Below are positions 7,577-14,813 of a stretch of DNA of 43,526 nt, piece by piece (within the stretch, counting starts at the first letter, position 1; every line of letters begins with the position of its first letter). Source of the DNA: an uncultured Prevotella sp. (GTDB lineage: Bacteria; Bacteroidota; Bacteroidia; Bacteroidales; Bacteroidaceae). The stretch covers positions 1 through 43,526 of the forward strand of contig ONYZ01000029.1 of the NCBI GenBank assembly GCA_900322175.1, in the 5' to 3' direction. Made by a program: the position numbers and the translations under genes. The notes under the pieces were generated by a model that was given only the letters and a program-made list of their open reading frames with translations, had not been told where the DNA came from and searched no databases.

Positions 7577-7613
7577 GTACCCTTGTGGGTACGGACTTTT
7601 TGTTGTACCTTTG
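7577..7613 (+). promoter_or_regulatory. Promoter of the barrel/micropeptide operon
   Basis: TTGTGGG (7583-7589), 16 bp, then TACCTTTG (7606-7613). A perfect inverted repeat, GTACCC-TTGT-GGGTAC (7577-7592), wraps the -33 element and could bind a second regulator or form a small hairpin. The leader to the ATG at 7660 is about 40 nt. Confidence 0.75.
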
Positions 7614-7659
7614 CCACCGAAATCAAACGCAAATTGAAAATAATAAAATTCTTATCGCA

Positions 7660-8373
7660 ATGAAAAAACTAATGATTTTCGCATTTATGCTGATTGGTAT
7701 GACAGCCAATGCTGCAGTAGAAGTAGAGAATGTTGACGATGATTCTACTATCATAAACAATGGTGTTAAGATTGCCAACGGAGCCGACGAGGACGATGCT
7801 TGGTCTATGCACCTCAATATTGGCGTGAATATCCCAACTAGCACTCATGGTTTGGATTTTGCTCCATTTCGTTCATGGGAGATTGGCTGGACTGTAGCAC
7901 AGTACGACTGGACACTTAAGAATCAGAAGACCACACTCTCTGCCGGTGCAGGTATTTCATTGCGCGACTATACCCTGAGCGGACACGATAAATTGTTTGT
8001 TGTTGCCGACAAGCAGGTAGGTGTTGGCGAGCGCGATGGTAATATCTCTGAGTTGTCTTCAAGCATCTATACTTTCGGTTTTTCTGTGCCCGTGCTTGTT
8101 AAGCAGCGTTTCAGCAAGAACTTTGCCATTTCTCTTGGCGCCCAGCTCAATTGGAATGTCTATGGTCGCGTACATAATCATTATGAAACAGGCGACGACG
8201 AGGTAGATGTAAGTACCCGCGGTCTCAAGTATCGTCCTCTTACAGTCGATCTTATTGGTATCGTACATGTTGCCAAGAGCTTTGGCTTCTATTGCAAGTA
8301 CTCTCCAATGAGTGTAATGAAGAAGAATTATGGTCCTGAGTTTAAGTCAGTTTCTGTAGGTGTTTACTTCTAA
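7660..8373 (+). CDS. Outer-membrane beta-barrel protein
   Basis: This 237-residue protein has a signal peptide (MKKLMIFAFMLIGMTANA) and alternating strand patterns. It ends in an aromatic residue (VSVGVYF), as outer-membrane barrels do. Short acidic segments (VENVDDDS, NGADEDDA) follow the signal peptide. I do not recognise a named family, and the function is unknown (porin-like, adhesin or structural barrel). The ATG at 7660 is preferred over an in-frame start at 7537, because 7537 lies inside the operator array and upstream of the promoter. It is the first gene of the operon controlled by the GAC-N5-GTC array. Confidence 0.8.
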   Translation: MKKLMIFAFMLIGMTANAAVEVENVDDDSTIINNGVKIANGADEDDAWSMHLNIGVNIPTSTHGLDFAPFRSWEIGWTVAQYDWTLKNQKTTLSAGAGISLRDYTLSGHDKLFVVADKQVGVGERDGNISELSSSIYTFGFSVPVLVKQRFSKNFAISLGAQLNWNVYGRVHNHYETGDDEVDVSTRGLKYRPLTVDLIGIVHVAKSFGFYCKYSPMSVMKKNYGPEFKSVSVGVYF

Positions 8374-8376
8374 TAT

Positions 8377-8484
8377 ATGGAAACTACTCTGATGATTCTG
8401 TTGGTTTTCACCATACTGGTGCTTGCCATCCTTGTACAATTGCTGGCGCTCGACGAGGCTCACACTAGCAAAAAAATAAATTAA
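8377..8484 (+). CDS. Single-span membrane micropeptide 1 (35 aa)
   Basis: A 35-residue frame starts 3 bp after the barrel stop codon. It encodes one hydrophobic helix (about residues 5-24) followed by LALDEAH and a short basic tail (SKKIN). It is homologous without gaps to the next small frame: 15 of the first 29 positions are identical, including the LDxxH ending. Paralogy, position and hydrophobic composition argue that both are real genes. Function unknown; possible roles are a membrane-complex subunit, a regulator of the barrels or a toxin-like peptide. Confidence 0.75.
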   Translation: METTLMILLVFTILVLAILVQLLALDEAHTSKKIN

Positions 8485-8507
8485 AAACGATAAAAATTGT
8501 TGAGGAT

Positions 8508-8606
8508 ATGGAGGTTGTTCTGATAATTCTGTTAATCTTTGCAATAGCGGTGTTTGCTATTGTATTAAGAATGTTGGTGCTCGACATGACTCACAATGAC
8601 AATTAA
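8508..8606 (+). CDS. Single-span membrane micropeptide 2 (32 aa)
   Basis: A 32-residue frame lies 23 bp after micropeptide 1, with an upstream purine stretch (TTGAGGAT) that could bind ribosomes. It has one hydrophobic helix (about 3-24), then LVLDMTH and a polar end. It is paralogous to micropeptide 1 and therefore a tandem duplication. A barrel gene follows 12 bp later, so both peptides are embedded in the operon between two outer-membrane proteins. Confidence 0.75.
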   Translation: MEVVLIILLIFAIAVFAIVLRMLVLDMTHNDN

Positions 8607-8618
8607 AACATGGTAAAT

Positions 8619-9191
8619 ATGAAAAAGAATATCTTTTTGATACTCGTTGCCATGATGGCTTCGATGAGTGTAAGTGCTCAGGACGAGAAACACGAAATCG
8701 GTGTATTCTACGGTATAGAGTCAATCTCTAATGTTGCCTCGTTTGTTACAAGCGGTCTTGCTGCTTCTGTTGGCGACCAGGGTTCATTCTGGGGCCCAGT
8801 AGGTGTAGAGTACTACTACCACGTTTCGCCAGTTGTGGCTGTAGGTGGTGTTGCTTCAATTGCAGGATGTAAGGCCGAAAACGAGAAGACCAAGAATGAG
8901 GATTTCAGCGAGAAGTTCATCACCGTCATGCCGTCGGTCAAGTTCAACTGGCTTCGCAAGAAGAGTTTCGGCATGTATTCAGCCCTCTCTGCCGGTGCTA
9001 TGTTCGTATCTCTCACTCCCAGCGATGCTGCTAAGGCTCAAGATCCCAGTTTCAAGGACGAATCTATCACCATATTTATGTTCCAGGCCACAGCCCTCGG
9101 TCTTGAGTTTGGTGGCAAGGTTCGTGGATTTGTCGAGGCTGGAGTAGGCGAGAAGGGTTACCTCTGTGCTGGTCTGCGCTATAAGTTCTAA
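8619..9191 (+). CDS. Outer-membrane beta-barrel protein
   Basis: This 190-residue protein has a signal peptide (MKKNIFLILVAMMASMSVSA, cleavage before QDEKHE). Gly-rich beta strands follow, and it ends in GLRYKF, the terminal Phe typical of barrel proteins. The size fits an eight-stranded barrel of the OmpW/OmpX class. The start at 8619 is chosen because it opens the signal peptide; an ATG at 8610 adds only three residues. Fourth gene of the operon from 7660. Function unknown. Confidence 0.8.
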   Translation: MKKNIFLILVAMMASMSVSAQDEKHEIGVFYGIESISNVASFVTSGLAASVGDQGSFWGPVGVEYYYHVSPVVAVGGVASIAGCKAENEKTKNEDFSEKFITVMPSVKFNWLRKKSFGMYSALSAGAMFVSLTPSDAAKAQDPSFKDESITIFMFQATALGLEFGGKVRGFVEAGVGEKGYLCAGLRYKF

Positions 9192-9207
9192 TTGACCAAT
9201 AATATAC

Positions 9208-9336
9208 ATGAGAAAGTTTTGCTGAGTGATATTCTCTGCCTTGATGGGTATAATGAGCGTCACGGCGCAGAATAACCTGACAGGCAGAGTGTATCACCAT
9301 TTTAACATCATTGCCTCGATGTTCACAAAACATTAG
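9208..9336 (+). pseudogene. Remnant of a small secreted protein gene
   Basis: The frame from ATG 9208 has a TGA at codon 6. It then continues as a clear signal peptide (VIFSALMGIMSVTAQ) followed by NNLTGRVYHH and a stop at 9334. This looks like the first 40 codons of a secreted Bacteroidales protein whose body has been lost. A GTG at 9226 could still start a 36-residue secreted peptide. It lies between the second barrel and the S66 peptidase, in the same direction. Confidence 0.5.
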
Positions 9337-9340
9337 ATAA

Positions 9341-10474
9341 ATGAAGAAAAACATATTATTTGTGCTGGCCGTCATCCTTACTGTATGCGGCTCTAGCGTG
9401 CTTACATCGTGCGACAACGATGACAATATTCCAATGCCGACTCCTGACAAAACGATAGTAATTAGCTGCGCCAAGCCTGACTATCTTAAGACAGGCGACC
9501 GTGTAGCACTGATTTCTCCCTCGTACTTCACCCCGATGGAAAACGTAGAGAAAGCTGCCGACGTGCTGCGCTCGTGGGGTCTCGAGCCTGTCATCGGTCC
9601 CAATGTGGGTAAGGTGGTCGACGGCAAATATGCCGGCACAGTAGCTGAGCGTATCAGCGACATCCGCTGGGCACTAAACGACCCTGCCATCAAGGCAATC
9701 ATCTGCAATCGTGGCGGATATGGCACCATCCAGCTTATCGACCAGTTGGCACTTGACGAGTTGAAGGCTGCTGGCAAGTGGATTGTAGGCTTCAGCGACA
9801 TCTCTACTCTGCACGGACTGTGGAACCGCGCCGGTGTGATGAGCATCCACGGCACCATGAGCTCGTTCCTGGCCAAGGGCGGTACCGACGAGACCAGCAC
9901 CCTGATGCGCGACCTTTTGCTGGGCTTGGTTCCCCGCTACGAGGTGCCTGCACACTCACAAAACATCACCGGCACAGCCAGTGGTGTACTCGTTGGTGGC
10001 AACATCTGCACCTTTGCACCCAACCTCGGATCGCAAGCTGATGCCACTATGGGCAATGATCTCATCCTGTTTGTCGAAGAGGTCGAGGAGTCTATGCACA
10101 ACATCGACCGCCAGATGCGTATCCTACAGATGAACGGTGTGCTAGATCGCTGCAAGGGCATCATTTTGGGCGAGTTTACCGACTGCGGCACCGAGTTTAA
10201 GGATGGCGATGGAAATACCATCAGCGTCGAGGCTATGCTTCACGACCTCTTGGCTCAGTACCACATCCCCGTACTATGCGGATTTCCAGCTGGTCATGGC
10301 GACATCAACCTGCCCCTCGTGATGGGTGCACCAGTCACCATCGACGTTCGCACAGATGGAGCCACCCTGCAGTTCAATATCGTCGGCACACAGCAGACTG
10401 TCAACACCGCCGACATCACTGCTACCAACACTCCCGCCGCCGCACGCATGATGCTGGCTGGAAAGTGTGAGTAA
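9341..10474 (+). CDS. Peptidase S66 (LD-carboxypeptidase-like) lipoprotein
   Basis: This 377-residue protein resembles muramoyltetrapeptide carboxypeptidase (LdcA), which removes the terminal D-Ala from murein tetrapeptides; microcin-immunity proteins share the fold. The lipobox is LTSC (Cys24). The nucleophile motif GFSDIS gives Ser152; Glu246 (LFVEE) and His319 (FPAGHGDINLPL) complete the Ser-Glu-His triad. The RGGYG segment before the nucleophile is also typical. Unlike cytoplasmic LdcA it carries a lipoprotein signal, so it would act in the periplasm or at the outer membrane. It is the last gene of the run from 7660 and may be read from the same promoter. Confidence 0.88.
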   Translation: MKKNILFVLAVILTVCGSSVLTSCDNDDNIPMPTPDKTIVISCAKPDYLKTGDRVALISPSYFTPMENVEKAADVLRSWGLEPVIGPNVGKVVDGKYAGTVAERISDIRWALNDPAIKAIICNRGGYGTIQLIDQLALDELKAAGKWIVGFSDISTLHGLWNRAGVMSIHGTMSSFLAKGGTDETSTLMRDLLLGLVPRYEVPAHSQNITGTASGVLVGGNICTFAPNLGSQADATMGNDLILFVEEVEESMHNIDRQMRILQMNGVLDRCKGIILGEFTDCGTEFKDGDGNTISVEAMLHDLLAQYHIPVLCGFPAGHGDINLPLVMGAPVTIDVRTDGATLQFNIVGTQQTVNTADITATNTPAAARMMLAGKCE

Positions 10475-10548
10475 TCTGTCACTTTTGTTTATAATCAATT
10501 TATTATTAACTTGTTAAGCAGAGTGACAGATATTACACATCTGTCACT
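10474..10548 (+). repeat. Three ATCTGTCACT elements able to form alternative hairpins
   Basis: ATCTGTCACT occurs at 10474-10483 and 10539-10548. Its exact complement AGTGACAGAT is at 10522-10531, between them. The middle element can pair with either flank, so two mutually exclusive hairpins are possible at the 3' end of the S66 gene; the first copy overlaps that gene's stop codon. No T tract follows. Confidence 0.55.
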
Positions 10549-10561
10549 ATTGTCACTCGCT

Positions 10562-10646
10562 GTAAAACAAGTTGTTTTACTTTCTAAATAGCTATCTTTT
10601 ACCATTGATAAAGCTATCTGATGCATAGTAAAACAACTTGTTTTAC
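10562..10646. repeat. Two copies of a 19-bp perfect palindrome
   Basis: GTAAAACAAGTTGTTTTAC (10562-10580) and GTAAAACAACTTGTTTTAC (10628-10646) differ only at the centre base. They are 66 bp apart, centre to centre. No gene starts nearby on either strand, so they could be regulator sites of a lost gene, recombination sites or ends of a small mobile sequence. Confidence 0.65.
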
Positions 10647-11100
10647 TTTTTAGTATTATATCTCTTCGACTCTGAAAACAGATTCTTTGTTAGAGCGCTT
10701 ATGCTGATAACATATTTTAGTCAACCTCCTTACTAGTTCAACGCCAGTTCCTTTCGTAATCGTAATGATACTAATATTTAAAGCCAAATGCAAGCGTTTT
10801 ACAATAACTCTTGCATTTAGTCATAAAATAGTGATAGATAATTTAAAAATTTCATTCGATTTTTTTTGCTGATTATAAGACGATTATACTAAGAAGTGAT
10901 ACTTTTTTCAATTTTGTGCAAATTGACTTGTAAAAAAGAATTGCCACGAATTTGATAGCTTCTTCCTATTTGGGATACCCCAACTACAAAAATGGAACGC
11001 GTCTATGGTTCTGGCTGCCAAGAAAGGTAGATTTCGCTTATTTTCCAAACTTTTTGCTACTTTTTTTCTAATTAGAAGATAATTTTACGAATAAAATTTG

Positions 11101-11108
11101 TACCTTTG
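11101..11108 (+). promoter_or_regulatory. Possible plus-strand promoter
   Basis: TACCTTTG fits TAnnTTTG. I see no good -33 TTTG at the usual spacing. It precedes a 33-codon frame. Confidence 0.35.
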
Positions 11109-11127
11109 TCCCTGCTATCTGCCTATA

Positions 11128-11229
11128 GTGGCCTTGAAATTCTCTGAGGAGGATGGAGCCGCATGGGGTACATCAATGCCTGTAAGAACATTTAAGGATT
11201 ATTGCAATAAGGCAAAGCCGACATTATAA
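11128..11229 (+). CDS. Possible 33-aa peptide or gene remnant
   Basis: A GTG-started frame of 33 codons follows the promoter-like TACCTTTG by 19 bp and encodes a soluble-looking peptide (contains KFSEEDGAAWG and RTFKDYCNK). The same frame continues past the stop for 15 further codons (CCIGDAGIWLWRIKT), which hints at a decayed longer gene. No similarity is recognised. Low confidence. Confidence 0.25.
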   Translation: MALKFSEEDGAAWGTSMPVRTFKDYCNKAKPTL

Positions 11230-11295
11230 TGTTGCATAGGTGATGCAGGAATATGGTTGTGGCGTATAAAAACGTGATTTTCTTTCTAAGGTAAC

Positions 11296-11342
11296 ATCAA
11301 AAACTAAAACCTCCCCGTCAGTCTGCACTGGCGGGGAGGTTT
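11296..11342 (-). terminator. Intrinsic terminator of the phosphatase operon
   Basis: A strong hairpin (11307-11321 with 11328-11342, CCTCCCCG against CGGGGAGG) is followed on the minus strand by TTTTAGTTTTT. It ends the operon 14655-11361. The plus strand lacks a good T tract. Confidence 0.85.
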
Positions 11343-11360
11343 AGTCATGCTCTGGATGGG

Positions 11361-13289
11361 CTATCTCTGTGCTAGTCTCAGGCACAGCAGGGTTAGGTCG
11401 TCGTTTGGATCTGCTCCGGCGCGGTGCTGCTCTACGGCTTCCTTCAGCATGTCGATGACCTGATGGGAGTTGAGACTTGGCGCGTCGGCCATCAGTTCCA
11501 GCAGACGCTTGTTGCCTAGCAACTGCTGCTGCTGGTTTTCGGCTTCGTTCAGTCCGTCGGTATAGATTAGTAATTGACGACCACAGATATTGTCGATGCT
11601 CTCTCCCTCAAACGGATCGTCCTCCCAAAGACCAAGCGGCTGGTTGTTGTACTTCATGTCGAGGAACTTACCGTCGATAATAGGAGGATTATGTCCGCAG
11701 TTACAGTATGAGAGCTTGCCTGTGGTTAAGTCGATCATACCGATGAACATAGTTACGAACATGCCTCGTTCGTTATCCTTAGCGAGGAAAATGTTTATCT
11801 GTGTGGCAATTTCCTCGGGGGTATGCCCTTGCTGGGCGAAGATGCGGAAGAGGTTACGGGTAACAGCCATGAACAGTGAAGCAGGAATACCCTTACCGCT
11901 TACGTCGCCTATACAGAAGTAGAGTTGCTCATCCTGAATGAAGAAATCGTAGAGATCGCCGCCTACTTCCTTCGCGGGTGTCATCGATGCATAGACATCG
12001 ATGTCGCTACGGCTAGGGAAGGCCGGGAAGATACGTGGAACCATGCTCATCTGTATATCACTGGCCACCTTAAGTTCGTTCTCGATGGCAGCTTTTGAAG
12101 CGGTAGTATTCTTCAGCTCGTCGATGTATGTTACAAGCGACTTCTGCATGCCAGTGAACGACTGACTAAGATCGTGAATCTCTCTGCTTCGCGAATCGTC
12201 GGGAAGCTCTACGTCGAATTTTCCTGAGGCGATGATACCTGCCTGTTGAGACAGTCGCTTAAGTGGGCGTATCTCGTTGCGGATAATGCGACTGAATATG
12301 GTGAACATAACAAGCAATCCAAGTATGATAATACCGGCAACGGCGCGATACAGACGATAGTAGCCGCCAAAGATATCGCTCTCGGGACAAACAATGGCTA
12401 CGCTCCATCCTGTTGTGCTTAGTGGCTTGTAGAACACGTAGCAATCTTTTCCGTCGACCTTGAGTTGCTTCATTCCCTCTTCGCCATTGAGCATGGCATG
12501 ACCGAGGGCTGTGCGTGCAGTATCCTCATGCATCAAAGTTTCGGTAAAGATGGTTTGGTAAAACAGTTTTGTGGAGTCGGGGTGAACAAAGTATGTGCCA
12601 CCTGCACCCACCATGATACTGTATGAATTGGGGTAGGGCTTAACGGCTGATATAGTCTGCGACAGCCATTTGAGCGAAAGGTCAACTGATATGGTGCCTA
12701 CGTATTGTCCCTTACTGTCCTTCATCGGCTTGCAGTAAGATGCAATCATGTCTTTTGAATATACTCCCTTGGGATTGTAGTCAATGAAAGGCTCTGTCCA
12801 CACAGCGCGGTCGAGCAGTTTGCATTGCTGATACCAGTCCATGACGAAATAATCATAGAGGTCGTTGCCCTCCTGAATAGTCTCTATGCTATCACCGACG
12901 TTACAGCTAAATGCCGAGAAATATTTTCCGCGACTTGGGAAATAGTATGGCTCGAAGGCGATAGAACATCCGTTGATATCGGGATTGTTAACAAGAATGC
13001 GATGGCTGTATACAAACATTGAGTCGGGTGCATCGAGGTGGCGAGTGGGGAGCCAGTCGGTGTTGTTTGTGGCCACCTCTACATAGTTGAGCATGTTGGT
13101 TACTCGCTGCACGGTGTTATCGAGTGTCGTTGTGGCACGGTTAATGGCCTCCTCGTGCACGGCTTTACGCGACTCGGAGAATAAGAATCCGAGCGAGGTG
13201 ATGAGGATTATGGCAGCAAATAGTACTATCCAGAGACTGAGTCTCGTAGAGAGTGACCATTTCTTGTCTTTCAAGTTTTTCTTCGTCAT
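11361..13289 (-). CDS. Cache-HAMP-SpoIIE (RsbU-like) serine phosphatase
   Basis: This 642-residue membrane protein has one transmembrane helix (about 17-38), a large periplasmic Cache-type sensor region (about 40-300), a second helix (about 317-338), a HAMP-like linker (about 340-393) and a PP2C/SpoIIE phosphatase domain (about 430-640). The metal-site motifs VGGDLYDFF, GDVSGKG, YTDGLNEAEN and DDLTLL are intact. Enzymes of this type dephosphorylate a phospho-STAS anti-anti-sigma protein and so release a sigma factor or another partner. It is the third gene of an operon with an RsbW-like kinase and an NMT1-type binding protein, and starts 5 bp past the latter's stop. No STAS gene is present in the window. 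Confidence 0.9.
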   Translation of the reverse strand: MTKKNLKDKKWSLSTRLSLWIVLFAAIILITSLGFLFSESRKAVHEEAINRATTTLDNTVQRVTNMLNYVEVATNNTDWLPTRHLDAPDSMFVYSHRILVNNPDINGCSIAFEPYYFPSRGKYFSAFSCNVGDSIETIQEGNDLYDYFVMDWYQQCKLLDRAVWTEPFIDYNPKGVYSKDMIASYCKPMKDSKGQYVGTISVDLSLKWLSQTISAVKPYPNSYSIMVGAGGTYFVHPDSTKLFYQTIFTETLMHEDTARTALGHAMLNGEEGMKQLKVDGKDCYVFYKPLSTTGWSVAIVCPESDIFGGYYRLYRAVAGIIILGLLVMFTIFSRIIRNEIRPLKRLSQQAGIIASGKFDVELPDDSRSREIHDLSQSFTGMQKSLVTYIDELKNTTASKAAIENELKVASDIQMSMVPRIFPAFPSRSDIDVYASMTPAKEVGGDLYDFFIQDEQLYFCIGDVSGKGIPASLFMAVTRNLFRIFAQQGHTPEEIATQINIFLAKDNERGMFVTMFIGMIDLTTGKLSYCNCGHNPPIIDGKFLDMKYNNQPLGLWEDDPFEGESIDNICGRQLLIYTDGLNEAENQQQQLLGNKRLLELMADAPSLNSHQVIDMLKEAVEQHRAGADPNDDLTLLCLRLAQR

Positions 13290-13293
13290 ATTT

Positions 13294-14238
13294 CTACTGG
13301 GCTAAAAGTTCTTCGTATGTTATCTTGCGACTTAGCATCTGGTTCTGGTGCATAAGATAGCTAGCCTGCTTTACCATGTCGGGGCGAAGGCGATACTCGC
13401 GCTTTTTCGATTCTCGGTCAACCATAAGTCGCAGTATCTCATTAAGCATAAGTTCCTGGATTACACGGTTGGTACCTATATGGTCGCGACTGACATATTT
13501 CATAACGATATCCAAGGCCTCCTTAGGATTATTGGCTGCATACTCCCAACCTTTCTTGCTGGCTTCGGCAAACCGGCGGGCTTGATCTTTATGCTTCATG
13601 TAGTAATCGCGGGTCATATATACGCCGTCTTCTTGTACGTTGTAACCATGGTCGCAAAAGCGGTATACGTTTTTATTGGTAAGCTTTACACTGGCTTGAG
13701 CCAGCTGATAGTACTCATTATAACTCATGGCGATGGTAGCATCTATGGCTCCTGATATAAACAGGTTGATATTTGTGGCAAAGCGTATCCACTCGTAGTT
13801 CAGGTGGTCCTTAATGCTCATGCATATAGCGAGTTGTGCGAATCCTGCACTCCATATTCCAACCTTCATCCCCTTCTGCTTCAGCGGGTCTTCGTCGCGA
13901 CGCGAGACAATTACAATAGCACTGTTCATTGATGTCTGCAGAATATTTACCAAAGGTATACCATCGTCGATAATCTGCATAGCCTCGCACAGCTGGATAG
14001 TAGTGGCCTGACTCTTGTTCTTGCGGATTCGAGACATCGGAGTCTCTGTGGCTGATGGATGAACGATTTCTACGTCGAGGCCAGTCTCCTTGTAAAATCC
14101 CTTGTCCTTAGCTATGTAGTAGCCCGCAAATTGTGCTTGGGCAGTCCACTGCGGAGTGAAAATGAACTTATCCCTCTGTGCCTTGGCAGGTAGTATAGCT
14201 AACATTGCTATTGCCCCCAATAATAAAAACTTCTTCAT
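13294..14238 (-). CDS. NMT1/THI5-like periplasmic substrate-binding protein
   Basis: This 314-residue protein has a signal peptide (MKKFLLLGAIAMLAILPAKA). The family core WTAQAQFAGYYIAKDKGFYKETGLDVEI is that of pyrimidine-precursor, sulfonate or nitrate-type binding proteins of ABC importers. No permease or ATPase gene is adjacent. It lies between an RsbW-like kinase and a Cache phosphatase, which suggests it presents a ligand to the phosphatase sensor rather than feeding a transporter (inference). The ligand is unknown. Confidence 0.88.
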   Translation of the reverse strand: MKKFLLLGAIAMLAILPAKAQRDKFIFTPQWTAQAQFAGYYIAKDKGFYKETGLDVEIVHPSATETPMSRIRKNKSQATTIQLCEAMQIIDDGIPLVNILQTSMNSAIVIVSRRDEDPLKQKGMKVGIWSAGFAQLAICMSIKDHLNYEWIRFATNINLFISGAIDATIAMSYNEYYQLAQASVKLTNKNVYRFCDHGYNVQEDGVYMTRDYYMKHKDQARRFAEASKKGWEYAANNPKEALDIVMKYVSRDHIGTNRVIQELMLNEILRLMVDRESKKREYRLRPDMVKQASYLMHQNQMLSRKITYEELLAQ

Positions 14239-14247
14239 ATAGTCTAT

Positions 14248-14655
14248 CTAGAGTTTTTTCTTCATTGTCAATTGATTAGTGTCGCCCAGGCGCTGATAGC
14301 TCACCTCGTTCATGATATTCTTCACGATGAGGATGCCCATGCCGCCCTGTTCGCGGTCCATGGGGTTGGCGATGATGTCGGCATCTTCCTTGGCGGTAGG
14401 GTCGAAGGCCTTGCCCGTGTCTGATAGCACGAAGGTAAGTTCATTGCCCTCATACTCAGCAGAGAGTGTGATGTCGGCGCTGGTACCTTCAGGGTAAGCA
14501 TAGAAGATGACGTTGGTCACCATCTCTTCTATAGCCACTTGCAGTTTCATGCTCACATGCATGTCAAGCTGTAATTCGTCGCAGACATTTTCCATGAACT
14601 CTGCAACGCGTACCAACTCCTGCTCTTCATTTCTGAATGTCAGTTCTCGCTTCAT
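14248..14655 (-). CDS. RsbW/SpoIIAB-like ATP-binding serine kinase
   Basis: This 135-residue protein is one GHKL ATPase domain of the anti-sigma kinase type: N-box EEMVTNVIFYAY, G1 box DTGKAFDP and G2 box GGMGILIVK. Such kinases phosphorylate a STAS partner and, when free, may sequester a sigma factor. It is the first gene of a three-gene operon, 9 bp ahead of the binding protein. The cognate STAS protein and sigma factor are not in the window, so the output could also be another target. Confidence 0.88.
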   Translation of the reverse strand: MKRELTFRNEEQELVRVAEFMENVCDELQLDMHVSMKLQVAIEEMVTNVIFYAYPEGTSADITLSAEYEGNELTFVLSDTGKAFDPTAKEDADIIANPMDREQGGMGILIVKNIMNEVSYQRLGDTNQLTMKKKL

Positions 14656-14697
14656 GTTCTTATTCTTTCTTTAGCATTAGTACCCGTTTTTATGCTG

Positions 14698-14705
14698 CAA
14701 AGATA
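14698..14705 (-). promoter_or_regulatory. Promoter -7 element of the kinase/phosphatase operon
   Basis: TATCTTTG on the minus strand, 42 bp upstream of the ATG at 14655. Confidence 0.6.
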
Positions 14706-14709
14706 CAAT

Positions 14710-14739
14710 CCGCCAGTGAAATAGATGTCTCACTGGCGG
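14710..14739. promoter_or_regulatory. Perfect 10-bp inverted repeat over the -33 region (operator candidate)
   Basis: CCGCCAGTGA (14710-14719) and TCACTGGCGG (14730-14739) flank a 10-bp spacer, directly upstream of the -7 element at 14705-14698. No T tract follows on either strand, so a repressor or activator site is more likely than a terminator. Confidence 0.6.
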
Positions 14740-14813
14740 AAAAATATGTTTCAAATCTGGAAAAACGCACTGATCACTACGTTATGTATTGTACTGAGTC
14801 CATTCACAACACA

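Larger units (their letters stand above)
10475..11360. other. 886-bp region without an ordinary gene
   Basis: The left part holds an inverted repeat (10522-10548) and two 19-bp palindromes (10562-10580 and 10628-10646), listed separately. The middle is AT-rich with a 9-bp inverted repeat (10786-10794 with 10810-10818). The right part has a promoter-like TACCTTTG (11101-11108), a possible 33-codon frame (11128-11229) and the minus-strand terminator at 11342-11296. Confidence 0.6.

Noticed and set aside
7537-7659. Upstream in-frame start for the first barrel protein
   Set aside because: It lies within the operator array and upstream of the -7 element; the signal peptide begins at 7660.
14710-14739. 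Inverted repeat considered as terminator of the phosphatase gene ending at 14814
   Set aside because: No T tract on either strand, and it overlaps the -33 region of the next operon's promoter.
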